Assembly (NCBI GenBank): GCA_028292265.1
Contig: JAQGMR010000066.1
Span: 62,001-126,000, forward strand
Origin: Herminiimonas sp.
GTDB lineage: Bacteria; Pseudomonadota; Gammaproteobacteria; Burkholderiales; Burkholderiaceae_D
DNA length: 64,000 bases
Direction: 5' to 3'
Shown: positions 52,449 to 61,357 of the stretch, piece by piece
Position numbering within the stretch: the stretch's first letter is position 1
Layout: every line of letters begins with the position of its first letter
Notes under the pieces: generated by a model
Told to the model about the DNA's origin: nothing
Databases searched by the model: none
What the model saw: only the letters and a program-made list of their open reading frames with translations
Translations under genes and position numbers: made by a program

Positions 52449-53453
52449 GTGACAAAGCATCACCGACATCACCACAATCGCAGGCAGTTTCTTGAAGCGC
52501 TGGCCGCGGGCGCTGGCATGGCGGTCATACCCGCCTTCGTTCGCGCCGCTGATGCGCCCTACCCAAACCATCCAGTGCGCCTCATCGCGCCGGTCGCCCC
52601 TGGCGGCGGCGTGGACTTGGTGGCGCGCACCATGGGCGAACGCCTCGGCAAGGCTTTGGGTCAGACTTTTATTGTGGACAACCAGAGCGGCGGTGGCGGG
52701 ATCATTGCCTCGCAGTTCGTGGCGCGGTCCGCACCGGACGGCTACACGCTGCTGCTTGGCTATGTCGGCACTCATGGCACCAACCCGGCGGTTCGCAAGC
52801 TCCCGTATGACGCCATCAACGGCTTCACGCCGATAGGCATGGTTGGCGGCACCCCGAACGTGCTGGTGGTAAATCCGCAATTGCCGGTCAAGACCTTCAA
52901 GGAATTTATCGCTTACCTGCAGGCCAATCCCGGCAAGGTCAGCTACGGCTCGGCGGGCCAGGGAACGCTGACCCACCTGGTAATGGAGCAACTGAAGGAT
53001 TCCACCAAAACCTTCATGGTGCATGCCGCCTATCGGGGCATCAGCCCCGCCATGCTGGACGTGATGGCGGGCCAAACGCAGGCTTCCTTCCCCGGCCTGG
53101 CTGCGGCGCTTCCGCATATCACTTCGGGCAAGCTGCGGCCACTGGCCATCACCGGCAAGGCGCGGCATCGCCTGCTGCCCGATACGCCGACCCTGGAAGA
53201 GCTCGGCTACACCGGTTTCGACGGTGTGCAGTGGTACGGCATCATGGGGCCAGCCAACCTGCCGCGCGACATCGTCGCCAAACTGAACAACGAGATCAAT
53301 ACCCAGATCAAGATGCCGGAACTGCGCGAGCGGCTCTCTGGCGAGGCGCTGGAAACCATGCCAATGTCACCGGAGCAGTTCAGCGAATACATCAGAAACG
53401 ACATAGCCAAATGGTCGCGCCTGGTGAAGGCACGCAAGATCGTCATTGATTGA
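52449..53453 (+). CDS. Bug-family substrate-binding protein with Tat signal
   Basis: 334 aa, GTG start with AAGGAG upstream. A His-rich N-terminus leads into a twin-arginine motif (NRRQFLEALAAGAGMAVIPAFVRAADA). The mature part has the Bug pattern YPNHPVRLIAPVAPGGGVDLVARTMGERL, VDNQSGGGGIIASQFVARSAPDGYTLLLGY and NPGKVSYGSAGQGTLTHL. The gene lies 63 bases upstream of the MmgE/PrpD gene on the same strand, so it probably captures the carboxylic acid that enzyme handles. The ligand is unknown. Confidence 0.92.
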   Translation: MTKHHRHHHNRRQFLEALAAGAGMAVIPAFVRAADAPYPNHPVRLIAPVAPGGGVDLVARTMGERLGKALGQTFIVDNQSGGGGIIASQFVARSAPDGYTLLLGYVGTHGTNPAVRKLPYDAINGFTPIGMVGGTPNVLVVNPQLPVKTFKEFIAYLQANPGKVSYGSAGQGTLTHLVMEQLKDSTKTFMVHAAYRGISPAMLDVMAGQTQASFPGLAAALPHITSGKLRPLAITGKARHRLLPDTPTLEELGYTGFDGVQWYGIMGPANLPRDIVAKLNNEINTQIKMPELRERLSGEALETMPMSPEQFSEYIRNDIAKWSRLVKARKIVID

Positions 53454-53516
53454 TCTGCGGCGCCACCGACCCGTCTATTCGGCAGAGTCTACCCATCCAC
53501 ATAACCAGGCAAATCA

Positions 53517-54890
53517 ATGGCCCACAATACCGTCGTCAACGCTGACCACAACGCACCTCCCGTCACCCGCATCCTCGCCGAATTTGTCGCGAACCATCCT
53601 TCGCGCGGGTGGAGTGACGATGTGGAGCAGGAAGCGCACCGCACCTTTTTCAACTGGCTGGGTTGCGCCATCGGCGCCGCAAATCATCCGGCGGTAGAGG
53701 CAGCGCTGGCCGCCGTGCAGGAACTGCAACCGTCACCGCAAGCTACCGTCCTGGGTCGCAGTGACCGGGTTGATATCGCGAGCGCGGCGCTACTGAACGG
53801 CATCTCGTCGCACACCTTCGACTTCGACGACACTCATCTTAAAACCATCATCCATCCTGCTGGGCCGGTCGCTTCCGCGATCCTGGCGCTGGGCGAAAAA
53901 ATCGGTTCCTCTGGGCGCGAGATGATTGATGCGCTGGTGCTTGGCATCGATGTTGCCTGCCGCATGGGCAACGCAATGTACCCCGAGCATTATGATCGCG
54001 GTTGGCACATCACCGGTTCAACCGGCATGCTGGGCGCCGCTGCTGCGTGCTCGCGATTGCTCAAGCTGGATGCCGACCATACGGCGATGGCGCTCGGCAT
54101 CGCCGCCTCGCAACCGGTTGGCCTGCGCGAGCAGTTTGGCACGATGACCAAGCCCTTCCATCCCGGTGGCGCGGCACGTGCGGGCTTAATGTCTGCATTG
54201 ATGGCGAAGCACGGCTTCACCTCCTCCAGGCGCGCGCTGGAAGCGCCGCGCGGACTGGCGCAGGTGGTGTCCACCAAATATGACTGGAACGAAATCACGA
54301 ATGAACTGGGCGAGCGCTTTGAGATTTCGTTCAACTCCTACAAGCCCTTTGCTTGCGGCATTGTGATCCACCCCAGCATCGACGGCTGCGTGCAGTTGCG
54401 CAACGCGCATAACCTCAAGGCCGACGACATTGAGAAGATCGAATTAAAGGTGCATTCGCTGGTGCTGGAACTGACCGGCAAGAAGGCGCCGAAGGATGGT
54501 CTCGAAAGCAAGTTCAGCGTGTATCACGCGAGCGCGGCCGGCATCATCTTCGGCGCAGCCGGCGAGTCTGAATTTGCAGACGACATCGTCAATCGGGCCG
54601 ACATGGTGGCGCTGCGCCAAAAGGTTGTGGCGGTTGTGGATGATGCGATGGACGAAGCGTCGGTCGACATCACAGTCACTTGTACCGATGGACGCAAGTT
54701 GCACCTGTTCGTGGAGCATGCCATCGGCAGTGTTCAAAAGCCGATGTCGAACCAGCAGCTTGAAGCGAAGTTCGACGGCCTGGTGGTGCCGGTCCTCGGT
54801 CAGAAAAAGGCAGACGCGCTCAAAGCTACTTGCTGGAAGCTGGCACAACTGCCGAGCATGGTCGAACTGGTCGGCACGGCTAAACCGTAA
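53517..54890 (+). CDS. MmgE/PrpD family protein
   Basis: 457 aa. Family features: HRTFFNWLGCAIGAANHPAVEAALAAV, LLNGISSHTFDFDDTHLKTIIHPAGPVASAILALGE and TGSTGMLGAAAACSRLLKLDADHTAMALGIAASQPVGLREQFGTMTKPFHPG. The family includes 2-methylcitrate dehydratase, cis-aconitate decarboxylase and iminodisuccinate epimerase-like enzymes. Without other propionate-pathway genes nearby the reaction stays open. It pairs with the Bug receptor and ends just before a strong terminator. Confidence 0.9.
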   Translation: MAHNTVVNADHNAPPVTRILAEFVANHPSRGWSDDVEQEAHRTFFNWLGCAIGAANHPAVEAALAAVQELQPSPQATVLGRSDRVDIASAALLNGISSHTFDFDDTHLKTIIHPAGPVASAILALGEKIGSSGREMIDALVLGIDVACRMGNAMYPEHYDRGWHITGSTGMLGAAAACSRLLKLDADHTAMALGIAASQPVGLREQFGTMTKPFHPGGAARAGLMSALMAKHGFTSSRRALEAPRGLAQVVSTKYDWNEITNELGERFEISFNSYKPFACGIVIHPSIDGCVQLRNAHNLKADDIEKIELKVHSLVLELTGKKAPKDGLESKFSVYHASAAGIIFGAAGESEFADDIVNRADMVALRQKVVAVVDDAMDEASVDITVTCTDGRKLHLFVEHAIGSVQKPMSNQQLEAKFDGLVVPVLGQKKADALKATCWKLAQLPSMVELVGTAKP

Positions 54891-54926
54891 CGCTAGCTCG
54901 ACGCTGAAAGGCGTCGCGAAGATGGA

Positions 54927-54958
54927 GGGCCTGCCCTGCAAGGGGACAGGCCCTTTTT
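54927..54958 (+). terminator. Rho-independent terminator after the MmgE/PrpD gene
   Basis: Stem GGGCCTG...CAGGCCC with an inner CCC/GGG extension and small loop, followed by TTTTT. It lies 37 bases after the stop codon and separates this operon from the convergent EAL/GGDEF gene. Confidence 0.85.
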
Positions 54959-54979
54959 ATGGCCTCTGAATATGTCGCC

Positions 54980-57900
54980 TCAGAGCGTGGCGGCCGTGGC
55001 GCGCACTTCCAGCGCGCCCATGGCATGCTTCTCCAGCCAGGACTCGAACCGGCTTGCGGGCATGGGCTCTGCATAGTGATAACCCTGGAATTCGTCGCAC
55101 CCCATCTTCTGCAAAAGGCGGACGTCTGACAGGTGCTCAACGCCCTCCGCGACGACGCCCAGTCCGAGCGTATGGCCGAGCCCGATAATAGCCCTGGTGA
55201 CAGCGAGATTTTGCGAGGACCCGTGAAGGTTTTGGATAAAGGACATGTCTATCTTCAGCTTGTCGATCGGGAACTGATGGAGGTAGTTCAGGCTGGAATA
55301 GCCGGTGCCAAAGTCATCGATGGACAGAAGAAAACCACGCGTTTTGATTTGCTTGAGAATATCAATGGTGGCGGCCACGTTCTGCATTAGTGTGGACTCG
55401 GTCAGTTCAAGTTCGATCTGGTTGGCCGAGATATTGAATTCGCTTGCGGCCTCGTTCAGGATTTGCAATAACCGCGTGTCGCGCAACTGCACTGCGGACA
55501 AGTTGATCGACACCGGTATTTCTCCCAGCCCCTCGGCACGCCAGCGCGCGTGCTGACGAAATGCCTCGCGTATCACCCAGGCGCCCAATGGAATGATCAA
55601 ACCGGACTCTTCAGCCAGCGGGATGAAACTGCACGGCTGAATCATGCCTTCGGTTGGATGCCGCCAGCGGATCAGGCTTTCGACGCCAGTGAGCCGGACG
55701 CCATCCGCGCCAATCCTGGGCTGAAAATACAGCACGAGCTCGTCCCGTTCGATCGCATGGCGAAGATCGCTTTCAAGGTGGAGCGGCTTGATGACGCGCT
55801 CGTTCAACTGGGTCGTAAAAAACTGCGCATTGTTGCGACCGGATTTCTTGACCTCATACATTGCCGTGTCGGCGTGCCGCATCAGAAGGTCGATGTCGTC
55901 TCCGTCATCCGGACAAACGGCAATGCCGATGCTGCATGAAATGGTAACTTCAATGCCGTCAATGTCATGCGGCGCCTGCATCGCCGGAATCAAGCGCCGT
56001 TCGGCAAATTTCTTCACGCTCTCCGGGTCGGCGATGTTGCTGAGAATGATGATGAACTCGTCGCCGCCAAGGCGGCTGACCGTGTCGCCTTCACGGATCA
56101 GACCCGACAGTCGATTCGCCACCGAGCGCAGCAGGTTGTCGCCGACATGGTGACCGAGCGAATCGTTGATGTTCTTGAAGCGGTCGAGGTCGACAAACAG
56201 TACTGCCACCCGCGAGCCGCTGCGCCGCGCCTGCTGAATGGACAGCTTCATCCGTTCAGCACTGACTAACCGGTTGGGCAAGCCGGTTAGGGCATCGTGG
56301 TGCGCGAGATACTGGATTTTCTTTTCACTGGCCTTGCGCTCGCTGATGTCCAGGGAGCTGGCAATGTATTGGGTAATCTCGCCGTTGGCATCGCGAACCG
56401 CATTCATGACCATCCATACCGGATACGGCTCCCCTTCTTTGCGGTTGATCCAGAGCTCTCCCTGCCATGAGCCCTTGCTGGTCACGCCGTAACGCAGCGT
56501 TTCGAACAAGTCGCGATCATTGATATCCGAGATCAGCAGCCCCGCTTTGGTGCCGGTCAACTCGTGCCTTTCGAAGTCAGTGCTTTTGCAGAAAGAAGGA
56601 TTCGCCGTCAGGATTTTGCCTTGGACATCCATGACGACAATGCCTTCTGACGATGCCTCGAACACCTTCGCCCACAGTTCCAGGCGTGCTTCCATCTGCT
56701 TCATCTGGCCGACTGGCGTAAAGGTGGTGAGTACGGCCGACACGCCTTGATACGCGATAACGCGTGCCGACACCAATGCCCATGCAGGACCGTCGCTGCC
56801 GGTCCAGTTCACTTCAAACTGATTGACTTGGCCGAGATCGCTCAACTGTTGAAAGAAGCGCGCCCGGAATCCCGGTGCCATGCCGGTAAGCCACGGGTCC
56901 CGGTCGTGTCCGTCGAGCCAGCTGCGTGCCGCCTGGTTGGCGTGCAGCACCCGATGGTCCGGTATCGATGTCACCAGCAACGGTATCGGAATCGCTTCGA
57001 CCAGTTCGCGTTGGGCCTGCGCGGCGCTGGCCTCGGCGACCATTTCCTGTTCGGCGATGCGATGCGAATCCAGTTGCATCAACATGCCGTTAAACCCGGC
57101 CACAAGACGGCCGATCTCATCGACGCTGTGCCAGGTGGCACGCAACTTGTAGTCGCCCGTCCGCCGCACGTTATCGGCGACCAGTGCAAGCCTGCGAATA
57201 GGGTTGGCAATCTGTCCGGCCACGAAATATACGAGGCCAAGAATGCCAAGAAGGAGCAACAGCGCGGTGCCGAGATGGATCCACATGCGAGTATAGAACT
57301 GCTCTATGCGCCGCCGCACCAGGCCGTCCAGTTCGTGCTGACCATCTGCCCAGGCGTTGCGCAGCGCGAGGATTGCCAGCTGACCCGGCTTGTCGAAATT
57401 TGTGTCGCTGACTGGACCGGTGAGGCCAGCCATGACGCGGCTCCGGGCGCGGAAGTCTTCCACCGACTTGCGAAGCGCCGACCTGGTGGCAATCAGGCTT
57501 GCGCCGAGCGCCGGAGCGCTCGCCTCGAACGCCTCGGCATAGTCGCTTTCAATCCCCTTCATGATGGCGTCAAGTCGACCTTCGAGGATCAGGAATTGGG
57601 TGAGCGCCTGCTGGCGTTCGTTACCCGTCAATGCCGGCATGTGTCGAACCAGTTGGTTGACGCTCCCGAGAATTTCAAGCAGATCGGGAAAGCGCAGCAC
57701 CACCAATGACATTGTGTAATAGCTGTCGAGGTCCGGGTCGAGGATGAGGTTGGATTGATTGCCAATGCGGGTGATTAACTCGCGTCCGAGAGAGAGCGTC
57801 TCTTGCCAATTCCCGCGCAGGCTCGCACTTGGCGTCGCCGGTGCGGCGGTGAGGGCCTTCGCAAAGCTACTGCTCAGCATGGCGCTGCGCATGTCGTCGC

Positions 57901-58198
57901 CGAATCTGGCTTCCGCCCCCTGGATGGCGACCGCACTTGCGGCGGGCGTCCGTGATGCACCAAGTGCCGCGTCGCCAGCGATTGACGAGGCAGCAGCCGC
58001 GGAAAATAGCGCTTCCCGCACCTCGGCGATATACACGTTCCCGACAATTTCCTTCTTGGCAAAGTCGATCGCGATGTATTTTTCGTGGATTAGGATGCCG
58101 GAAATGAAAATTACAGCCGACAAATCAAGAAAATAGATCAGCGCAAGTTTGCGCCCAACGGTCTGTTTGCCGATAAGCCGCGCGATTCCCTTGAACAT
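54980..58198 (-). CDS. Membrane PAS-GGDEF-EAL cyclic-di-GMP sensor protein
   Basis: 1072 aa from the ATG at 58198; the open frame extends 18 codons further. Membrane helices lie at about 18-38 and 305-330, bracketing a large periplasmic sensor region. A HAMP domain follows (NPIRRLALVADNVRRTGDYKL), then two PAS domains (the second ends with ITQYIASSLDISERK). The GGDEF domain has an intact active site (RLGGDEFIIIL). The EAL domain reads ESLIRW with catalytic landmarks ELTES, IDDFGTGYSSL, KID and AEGVE, so phosphodiesterase activity is likely. It stands alone and is convergent with the MmgE/PrpD operon. Confidence 0.93.
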   Translation of the reverse strand: MFKGIARLIGKQTVGRKLALIYFLDLSAVIFISGILIHEKYIAIDFAKKEIVGNVYIAEVREALFSAAAASSIAGDAALGASRTPAASAVAIQGAEARFGDDMRSAMLSSSFAKALTAAPATPSASLRGNWQETLSLGRELITRIGNQSNLILDPDLDSYYTMSLVVLRFPDLLEILGSVNQLVRHMPALTGNERQQALTQFLILEGRLDAIMKGIESDYAEAFEASAPALGASLIATRSALRKSVEDFRARSRVMAGLTGPVSDTNFDKPGQLAILALRNAWADGQHELDGLVRRRIEQFYTRMWIHLGTALLLLLGILGLVYFVAGQIANPIRRLALVADNVRRTGDYKLRATWHSVDEIGRLVAGFNGMLMQLDSHRIAEQEMVAEASAAQAQRELVEAIPIPLLVTSIPDHRVLHANQAARSWLDGHDRDPWLTGMAPGFRARFFQQLSDLGQVNQFEVNWTGSDGPAWALVSARVIAYQGVSAVLTTFTPVGQMKQMEARLELWAKVFEASSEGIVVMDVQGKILTANPSFCKSTDFERHELTGTKAGLLISDINDRDLFETLRYGVTSKGSWQGELWINRKEGEPYPVWMVMNAVRDANGEITQYIASSLDISERKASEKKIQYLAHHDALTGLPNRLVSAERMKLSIQQARRSGSRVAVLFVDLDRFKNINDSLGHHVGDNLLRSVANRLSGLIREGDTVSRLGGDEFIIILSNIADPESVKKFAERRLIPAMQAPHDIDGIEVTISCSIGIAVCPDDGDDIDLLMRHADTAMYEVKKSGRNNAQFFTTQLNERVIKPLHLESDLRHAIERDELVLYFQPRIGADGVRLTGVESLIRWRHPTEGMIQPCSFIPLAEESGLIIPLGAWVIREAFRQHARWRAEGLGEIPVSINLSAVQLRDTRLLQILNEAASEFNISANQIELELTESTLMQNVAATIDILKQIKTRGFLLSIDDFGTGYSSLNYLHQFPIDKLKIDMSFIQNLHGSSQNLAVTRAIIGLGHTLGLGVVAEGVEHLSDVRLLQKMGCDEFQGYHYAEPMPASRFESWLEKHAMGALEVRATAATL

Positions 58199-58617
58199 GG
58201 GTGTGTGCTCTGCTGTGGACGATGAATTTCCGAGACGCAACTTCCGTGCCACTTGGAATTTTCCCGACTGGCTTGTCCGTTGGGACGTTCGCCGCGTGAT
58301 TTGGCGCGCTGACTGGAGGCGTCACAGTCGGCATCGTTCGCTTGCCTGTTGCGAATGGCAGCACGTCGCCGAATAAACGGCGCTTCAAGGTAAGGGAACA
58401 AGATCGGAGCGCGAGTGGCCGGGCTAAAGCCTTACCATTTCCGCCCCGTGATACAGCCCGCTTTCCATTCCGCACCACCTTGGACACCTTGCGAAATCGC
58501 AAACGAGAATGGTGCAACCATGAACTATGATGCCCGTCGTCCCTCTGAATTGCAGGGCTTACAACTGCCGTCATGGTGCACGGCAACCCTTCTTTCTAGC
58601 GATGAGGATTATTGATT
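58199..58617. other. 419-bp spacer upstream of the EAL/GGDEF gene
   Basis: It lies between two divergent genes and presumably carries both promoters. No gene, repeat array or RNA is recognised. GAGG (58604-58607) is a possible ribosome-binding site for the small lipoprotein gene. Confidence 0.4.
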
Positions 58618-58860
58618 ATGAAGAACGCCAAAGGAGCAATTGCGTTGTTGGCCGTAACAATGGCATTGGGTGGCCTGGCCGGCTGTCAAAAGAGCGGCGA
58701 TGCAGGCGCCGGTGCGAGCGGCGCTTCCGGCACAAGCGGCAGTTCGGGTGCTTCGGGCACAAGTGGCAGCTCGGGATCAAGCTCCGGCACAAGCAAGTCG
58801 CCTGGCTCCTCCGGATCGTCGGGGACTTCGGGCGCCGGTGGCTCGTCGAGCACGAAGTAG
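58618..58860 (+). CDS. Small Gly/Ser-rich lipoprotein
   Basis: 80 aa. A signal peptide (MKNAKGAIALLAVTMALGGLAGC) ends in a lipobox, so the cysteine at about residue 23 is probably lipid-modified. The remaining ~57 residues are almost only Gly, Ser, Thr and Ala in short repeats such as GASGTSGSSG, with a few lysines. Such proteins are seen in betaproteobacteria but have no assigned role; a flexible surface tether is possible. A strong hairpin lies 34 bases after the stop codon. Confidence 0.75.
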   Translation: MKNAKGAIALLAVTMALGGLAGCQKSGDAGAGASGASGTSGSSGASGTSGSSGSSSGTSKSPGSSGSSGTSGAGGSSSTK

Positions 58861-58894
58861 TAGTTTCCCGACTGAAGTTGCTGAGGCGTTTTTA

Positions 58895-58924
58895 GGGTAT
58901 AGAGCGCGAATGCGCTCTATACCC
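58895..58924 (+). terminator. Strong hairpin after the lipoprotein gene (probable terminator)
   Basis: A perfect 13-bp stem, GGGTATAGAGCGC and its complement, closes a 4-base loop. CCCTTTACTCG follows, so the T-tract is weak. A TTTTTA precedes the stem. Position and stability fit a transcription terminator. Confidence 0.7.
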
Positions 58925-58959
58925 TTTACTCGTTTCGTCGTTTGACGAGGGCGAAACGC

Positions 58960-59353
58960 GCCTCGCCGATCCGCTCAGCTCGGGTGATCGATGTGCTCTC
59001 CAGGCTGATCAGTGTGCACGGTGCGCCGCGCTACCTTCGCAGTGACGACGGCCCCGAATTCGTAAGCGTTGCGCTACTAAAGTAGGTTACGGAGCAAGGG
59101 ATGGAATGCGCATTAATCGACTCTGGCAAACCCCGGCAGAGCGAGACGACGGAAAGCTTCGATGGCAAGTTCCGGGACGAATGCCTTGACATGGAATGGT
59201 TCAGAAACCGACTTGAAGCAAAGGTCGTGATCGAAGACTTGCGGTGCCACTACAACACCGTGCGGCCCCATTTCGGGCCTTGACTACGCAACACCCGAAG
59301 CGTTTAGCAGGAAGCAAAATACCAGTTTATTAACCGGAGCTATTACAGAATAG
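58960..59353 (+). pseudogene. IS3-family transposase remnant (OrfB C-terminal half)
   Basis: Conceptual translation gives RVIDVLSRLISVHGAPRYLRSDDGPEFVS, a stop codon (TAG 59083-59085), then IDSGKPRQSETTESFDGKFRDECLDMEWFRNRLEAKVVIEDLRCHYNTVRPH, then a one-base frameshift near 59281 leading to DYATPEAFSRKQ. These are the second Asp and the Glu regions of the DDE integrase core of IS3-group elements. The N-terminal half and OrfA are missing. The copy is dead and marks an old insertion beside the toxin-antitoxin pair. Confidence 0.85.
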
Positions 59354-59449
59354 CTTAGTCCGAAAAACAGTCAGGTCAACGGGAGACACCCCTGCCAAGG
59401 CGCTGTTACACGTGGCGCTCGACCCGAACATGCGCGATTGGCTATGCCG

Positions 59450-59845
59450 TCAAATCGGCAGGTTTTTGAAGTGCCCTGCGGTGAATCGGGACGCATTTAG
59501 GCCGTCCTTTATTCTTGCGAAGGGAGGGTCGGAACACGGCTGATGCGGAGCAAAGACTCCGCCGGCAACACAGGCCGAAAGATGCGCCGCCGTCTCAATA
59601 CGAGTGTGGCGGTACGATACGTAACTATCTCGGACAACGAACGCGTGTTCTCCTAACGATAGAACGCATGTGTGATCGTATGGCAATCCTTGATATATGG
59701 AGCAAACACAGACCAATACGCAAACTGTGTTTCCATACGACGGAATAGGGCAAGGGTCGTTCAGAACCACGAAGAGATGTTTTCCGGCGGCCCCCCCGGT
59801 TGGCATGATAAGGGTCTGGCCTGCGGAGGGAGCCCAGGCCGCCAC
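59450..59845 (-). CDS. PemK/MazF-like putative toxin partner of a Panacea antitoxin
   Basis: Up to 131 aa from a GTG at 59845, two bases after the Panacea gene stop codon; an ATG at 59806 gives a shorter form, and the frame also runs open upstream inside the antitoxin gene. The readable family-like core is GKHLFVVLNDPCPIP, VCVLVCVCSIYQGLPYDHTCVLSLGEHAFV and DSYVSYRHTRI, followed by a KDGLNASRFTAGHFKNL end. This matches the pattern of small PemK/MazF-like proteins encoded next to DUF4065 genes. An RNase toxin role is inferred from context; no catalytic residue is proven. Confidence 0.65.
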   Translation of the reverse strand: MAAWAPSAGQTLIMPTGGAAGKHLFVVLNDPCPIPSYGNTVCVLVCVCSIYQGLPYDHTCVLSLGEHAFVVRDSYVSYRHTRIETAAHLSACVAGGVFAPHQPCSDPPFARIKDGLNASRFTAGHFKNLPI

Positions 59846-59847
59846 TA

Positions 59848-60432
59848 CTAATTCTGCGGTATCGCTGAAAAGGCGGCGTTGATCGCCTTCTGATCCTCGA
59901 TTCGTTCGACAAGAGCTGCTGACTGCGGTGGTGCGAATTGAAGCACCTGTAGCAGGCGGTTCAGGTGAATTGGGAACGATGAGCCATGCGGATCTACCCA
60001 TTCCGGGCACTGATCGTGAGTATAGTCTCGGAGTTCATACTGGTCGAAATGGCCGAAGCTCGTCCATATCTCGTTTAGGACATCCGTGTCCGCACCGCTA
60101 AGCTCGAGCAAATCCTCTTCCGGCGATCGGATTAAACTGCTATCCCGAAGGGCGACCGCATGCCCTTCACGGTCAGAAATCCACTTATCCCATCCATTAG
60201 GCTCGGACGGCGTCATGCCATTAATTTTGTTTAGCGTGCGAGACAGCACCGGGCCATGCTCCATAGAGACGAGCGTGTCCCCAATCATTGGCTCGCCGTA
60301 TAGCTCGTAAGACTTCCGTTCAGCCAGGTACAGAAGCTTCATCAGCTTTAGCACTGACAGACGACCGCGCGCGCGGAACAGAAAATACGCCGCAGCTTGA
60401 GCAGCCTTTCGTTCGGAATAGAGATTTTGCAT
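59848..60432 (-). CDS. Panacea (DUF4065/SocA-like) domain antitoxin
   Basis: 194 aa. The Panacea domain is clear: AAQAAAYFLFRARGRLSVLKLMKLLYLAERKSYELYGEPMIGDTLVSMEHGPVLSRTLNKIN, then LSGADTDVLNEIWTSFGHFDQYELRDYTHD. Panacea proteins are hypothesised chaperone-like antitoxins that pair with many unrelated toxins. A PemK-like frame follows two bases downstream, giving an antitoxin-first operon. The locus lies beside an IS3 remnant and a tRNA gene, a typical place for acquired DNA. Confidence 0.85.
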   Translation of the reverse strand: MQNLYSERKAAQAAAYFLFRARGRLSVLKLMKLLYLAERKSYELYGEPMIGDTLVSMEHGPVLSRTLNKINGMTPSEPNGWDKWISDREGHAVALRDSSLIRSPEEDLLELSGADTDVLNEIWTSFGHFDQYELRDYTHDQCPEWVDPHGSSFPIHLNRLLQVLQFAPPQSAALVERIEDQKAINAAFSAIPQN

Positions 60433-60655
60433 TTCGTAGCCTCCTTCTGCATTTAGCCCGCATAGTGGATCGGCGATTTGAGCTGAATCTATAGAGGTAC
60501 CAACGCTGCGTCAAATTGTATTTTTGCTTAGCAATAAAAACAACATTGCCATATTCGTCCTGCCCCGAGTACGAGTAAAGACCTACAACGCGCCTACATG
60601 GCGTTAAGGGTACCCAAGGATCAACAATTATCCGAAGCTAACCTCTTAAATCTAT

Positions 60656-60731
60656 TGGTGCCGGCTGCAGGACTTGAACCCGCCACCCCATGATTACAAA
60701 TCATGTGCTCTACCAGATGAGCTAAGCCGGC
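60656..60731 (-). tRNA. tRNA-Thr (anticodon UGU)
   Basis: The minus strand starts GCCGGCTTAGCTCATCTGG, has an anticodon loop TTTGTAA between ATGAT/ATCAT stem arms, and a T-arm with GGTTCAAGTCC. The acceptor stem GCCGGC/GCCGGC closes and CCA is encoded at 60656-60658. The 76-base length includes CCA. Confidence 0.95.
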
Positions 60732-60809
60732 GTAAAACGAAGATGCGAATTATAGCGTTGTTGGCGCTGCCGTGGTGTCCGCGGGAAGCCAAACAGCAAC
60801 GCAGCCGCG

Positions 60810-61322
60810 CTATTTAATGCGTGTCAGTGTCGGTCGGCCGCCGCCATTCTTCTTCGGCGGGGTTGGCGTGCTGTCCGGGTCGGTTCCGGCGTTGTCAGGA
60901 CCATGTTCCGGAGTCGATGTCGGAACGGAACTCAAGCCCGGACTTGCCGTGGGCTCCACGGGTTGAGGGCTTTCCGTTACCTCGGTTTTGTCGCTCTCCA
61001 GCATGGTGGCGGTGCCGATTTCAAACGCCATGCCCTGCCCGTTCTCGCGTGCGTAAATCGCGGCCACATTTTCGATCGGCACCATGATGTCACGAACAAT
61101 GCCGCCAAAGCGGGCGTAGAAGTGGACGGCGTCATTGTCCATTTTCAGATCGCTGGTAGCGTTGAAACTGATGTTGAGGACAATTTCCCCGTCCTTGACG
61201 AATTCGTGCGGGACGCGGGTCTTGTCGTCGACCCTCGCAGCGATGTACGGGGTGTAGCCATTGTCGGTGCACCATTCATAGATTGCACGCAACAGATACG
61301 GTTTGGTCGAGGTTTCTGCCAT
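60810..61322 (-). CDS. sspB: ClpXP protease specificity-enhancing factor SspB
   Basis: 170 aa. The N-terminal substrate-binding domain reads STKPYLLRAIYEWCTDNGYTPYIAARVDDKTRVPHEFVKDGEIVLNISFNATSDLKMDNDAVHFYARFGGIVRDIMVPIENVAAIYARENGQGMAFE. A flexible Pro/Thr/Ser-rich linker leads to the C-terminal GGRPTLTRIK, matching the ClpX-binding tail of SspB. It tethers ssrA-tagged peptides to ClpXP. It follows sspA on the same strand, the usual order. Confidence 0.95.
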   Translation of the reverse strand: MAETSTKPYLLRAIYEWCTDNGYTPYIAARVDDKTRVPHEFVKDGEIVLNISFNATSDLKMDNDAVHFYARFGGIVRDIMVPIENVAAIYARENGQGMAFEIGTATMLESDKTEVTESPQPVEPTASPGLSSVPTSTPEHGPDNAGTDPDSTPTPPKKNGGGRPTLTRIK

Positions 61323-61357
61323 GTTCTTTCAAGAGGCGGCCAGCAGGCCGCCCTTCC

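Noticed and set aside
59101-59283. Independent 60-aa gene
   Set aside because: It is the middle piece of the IS3 transposase remnant: in-frame homology continues before the stop at 59083 and after the frameshift near 59281.
59846-60010. Upstream part of the toxin frame as coding sequence
   Set aside because: These codons lie inside the Panacea gene in another frame and do not resemble the PemK-like core that starts after the Panacea stop codon.
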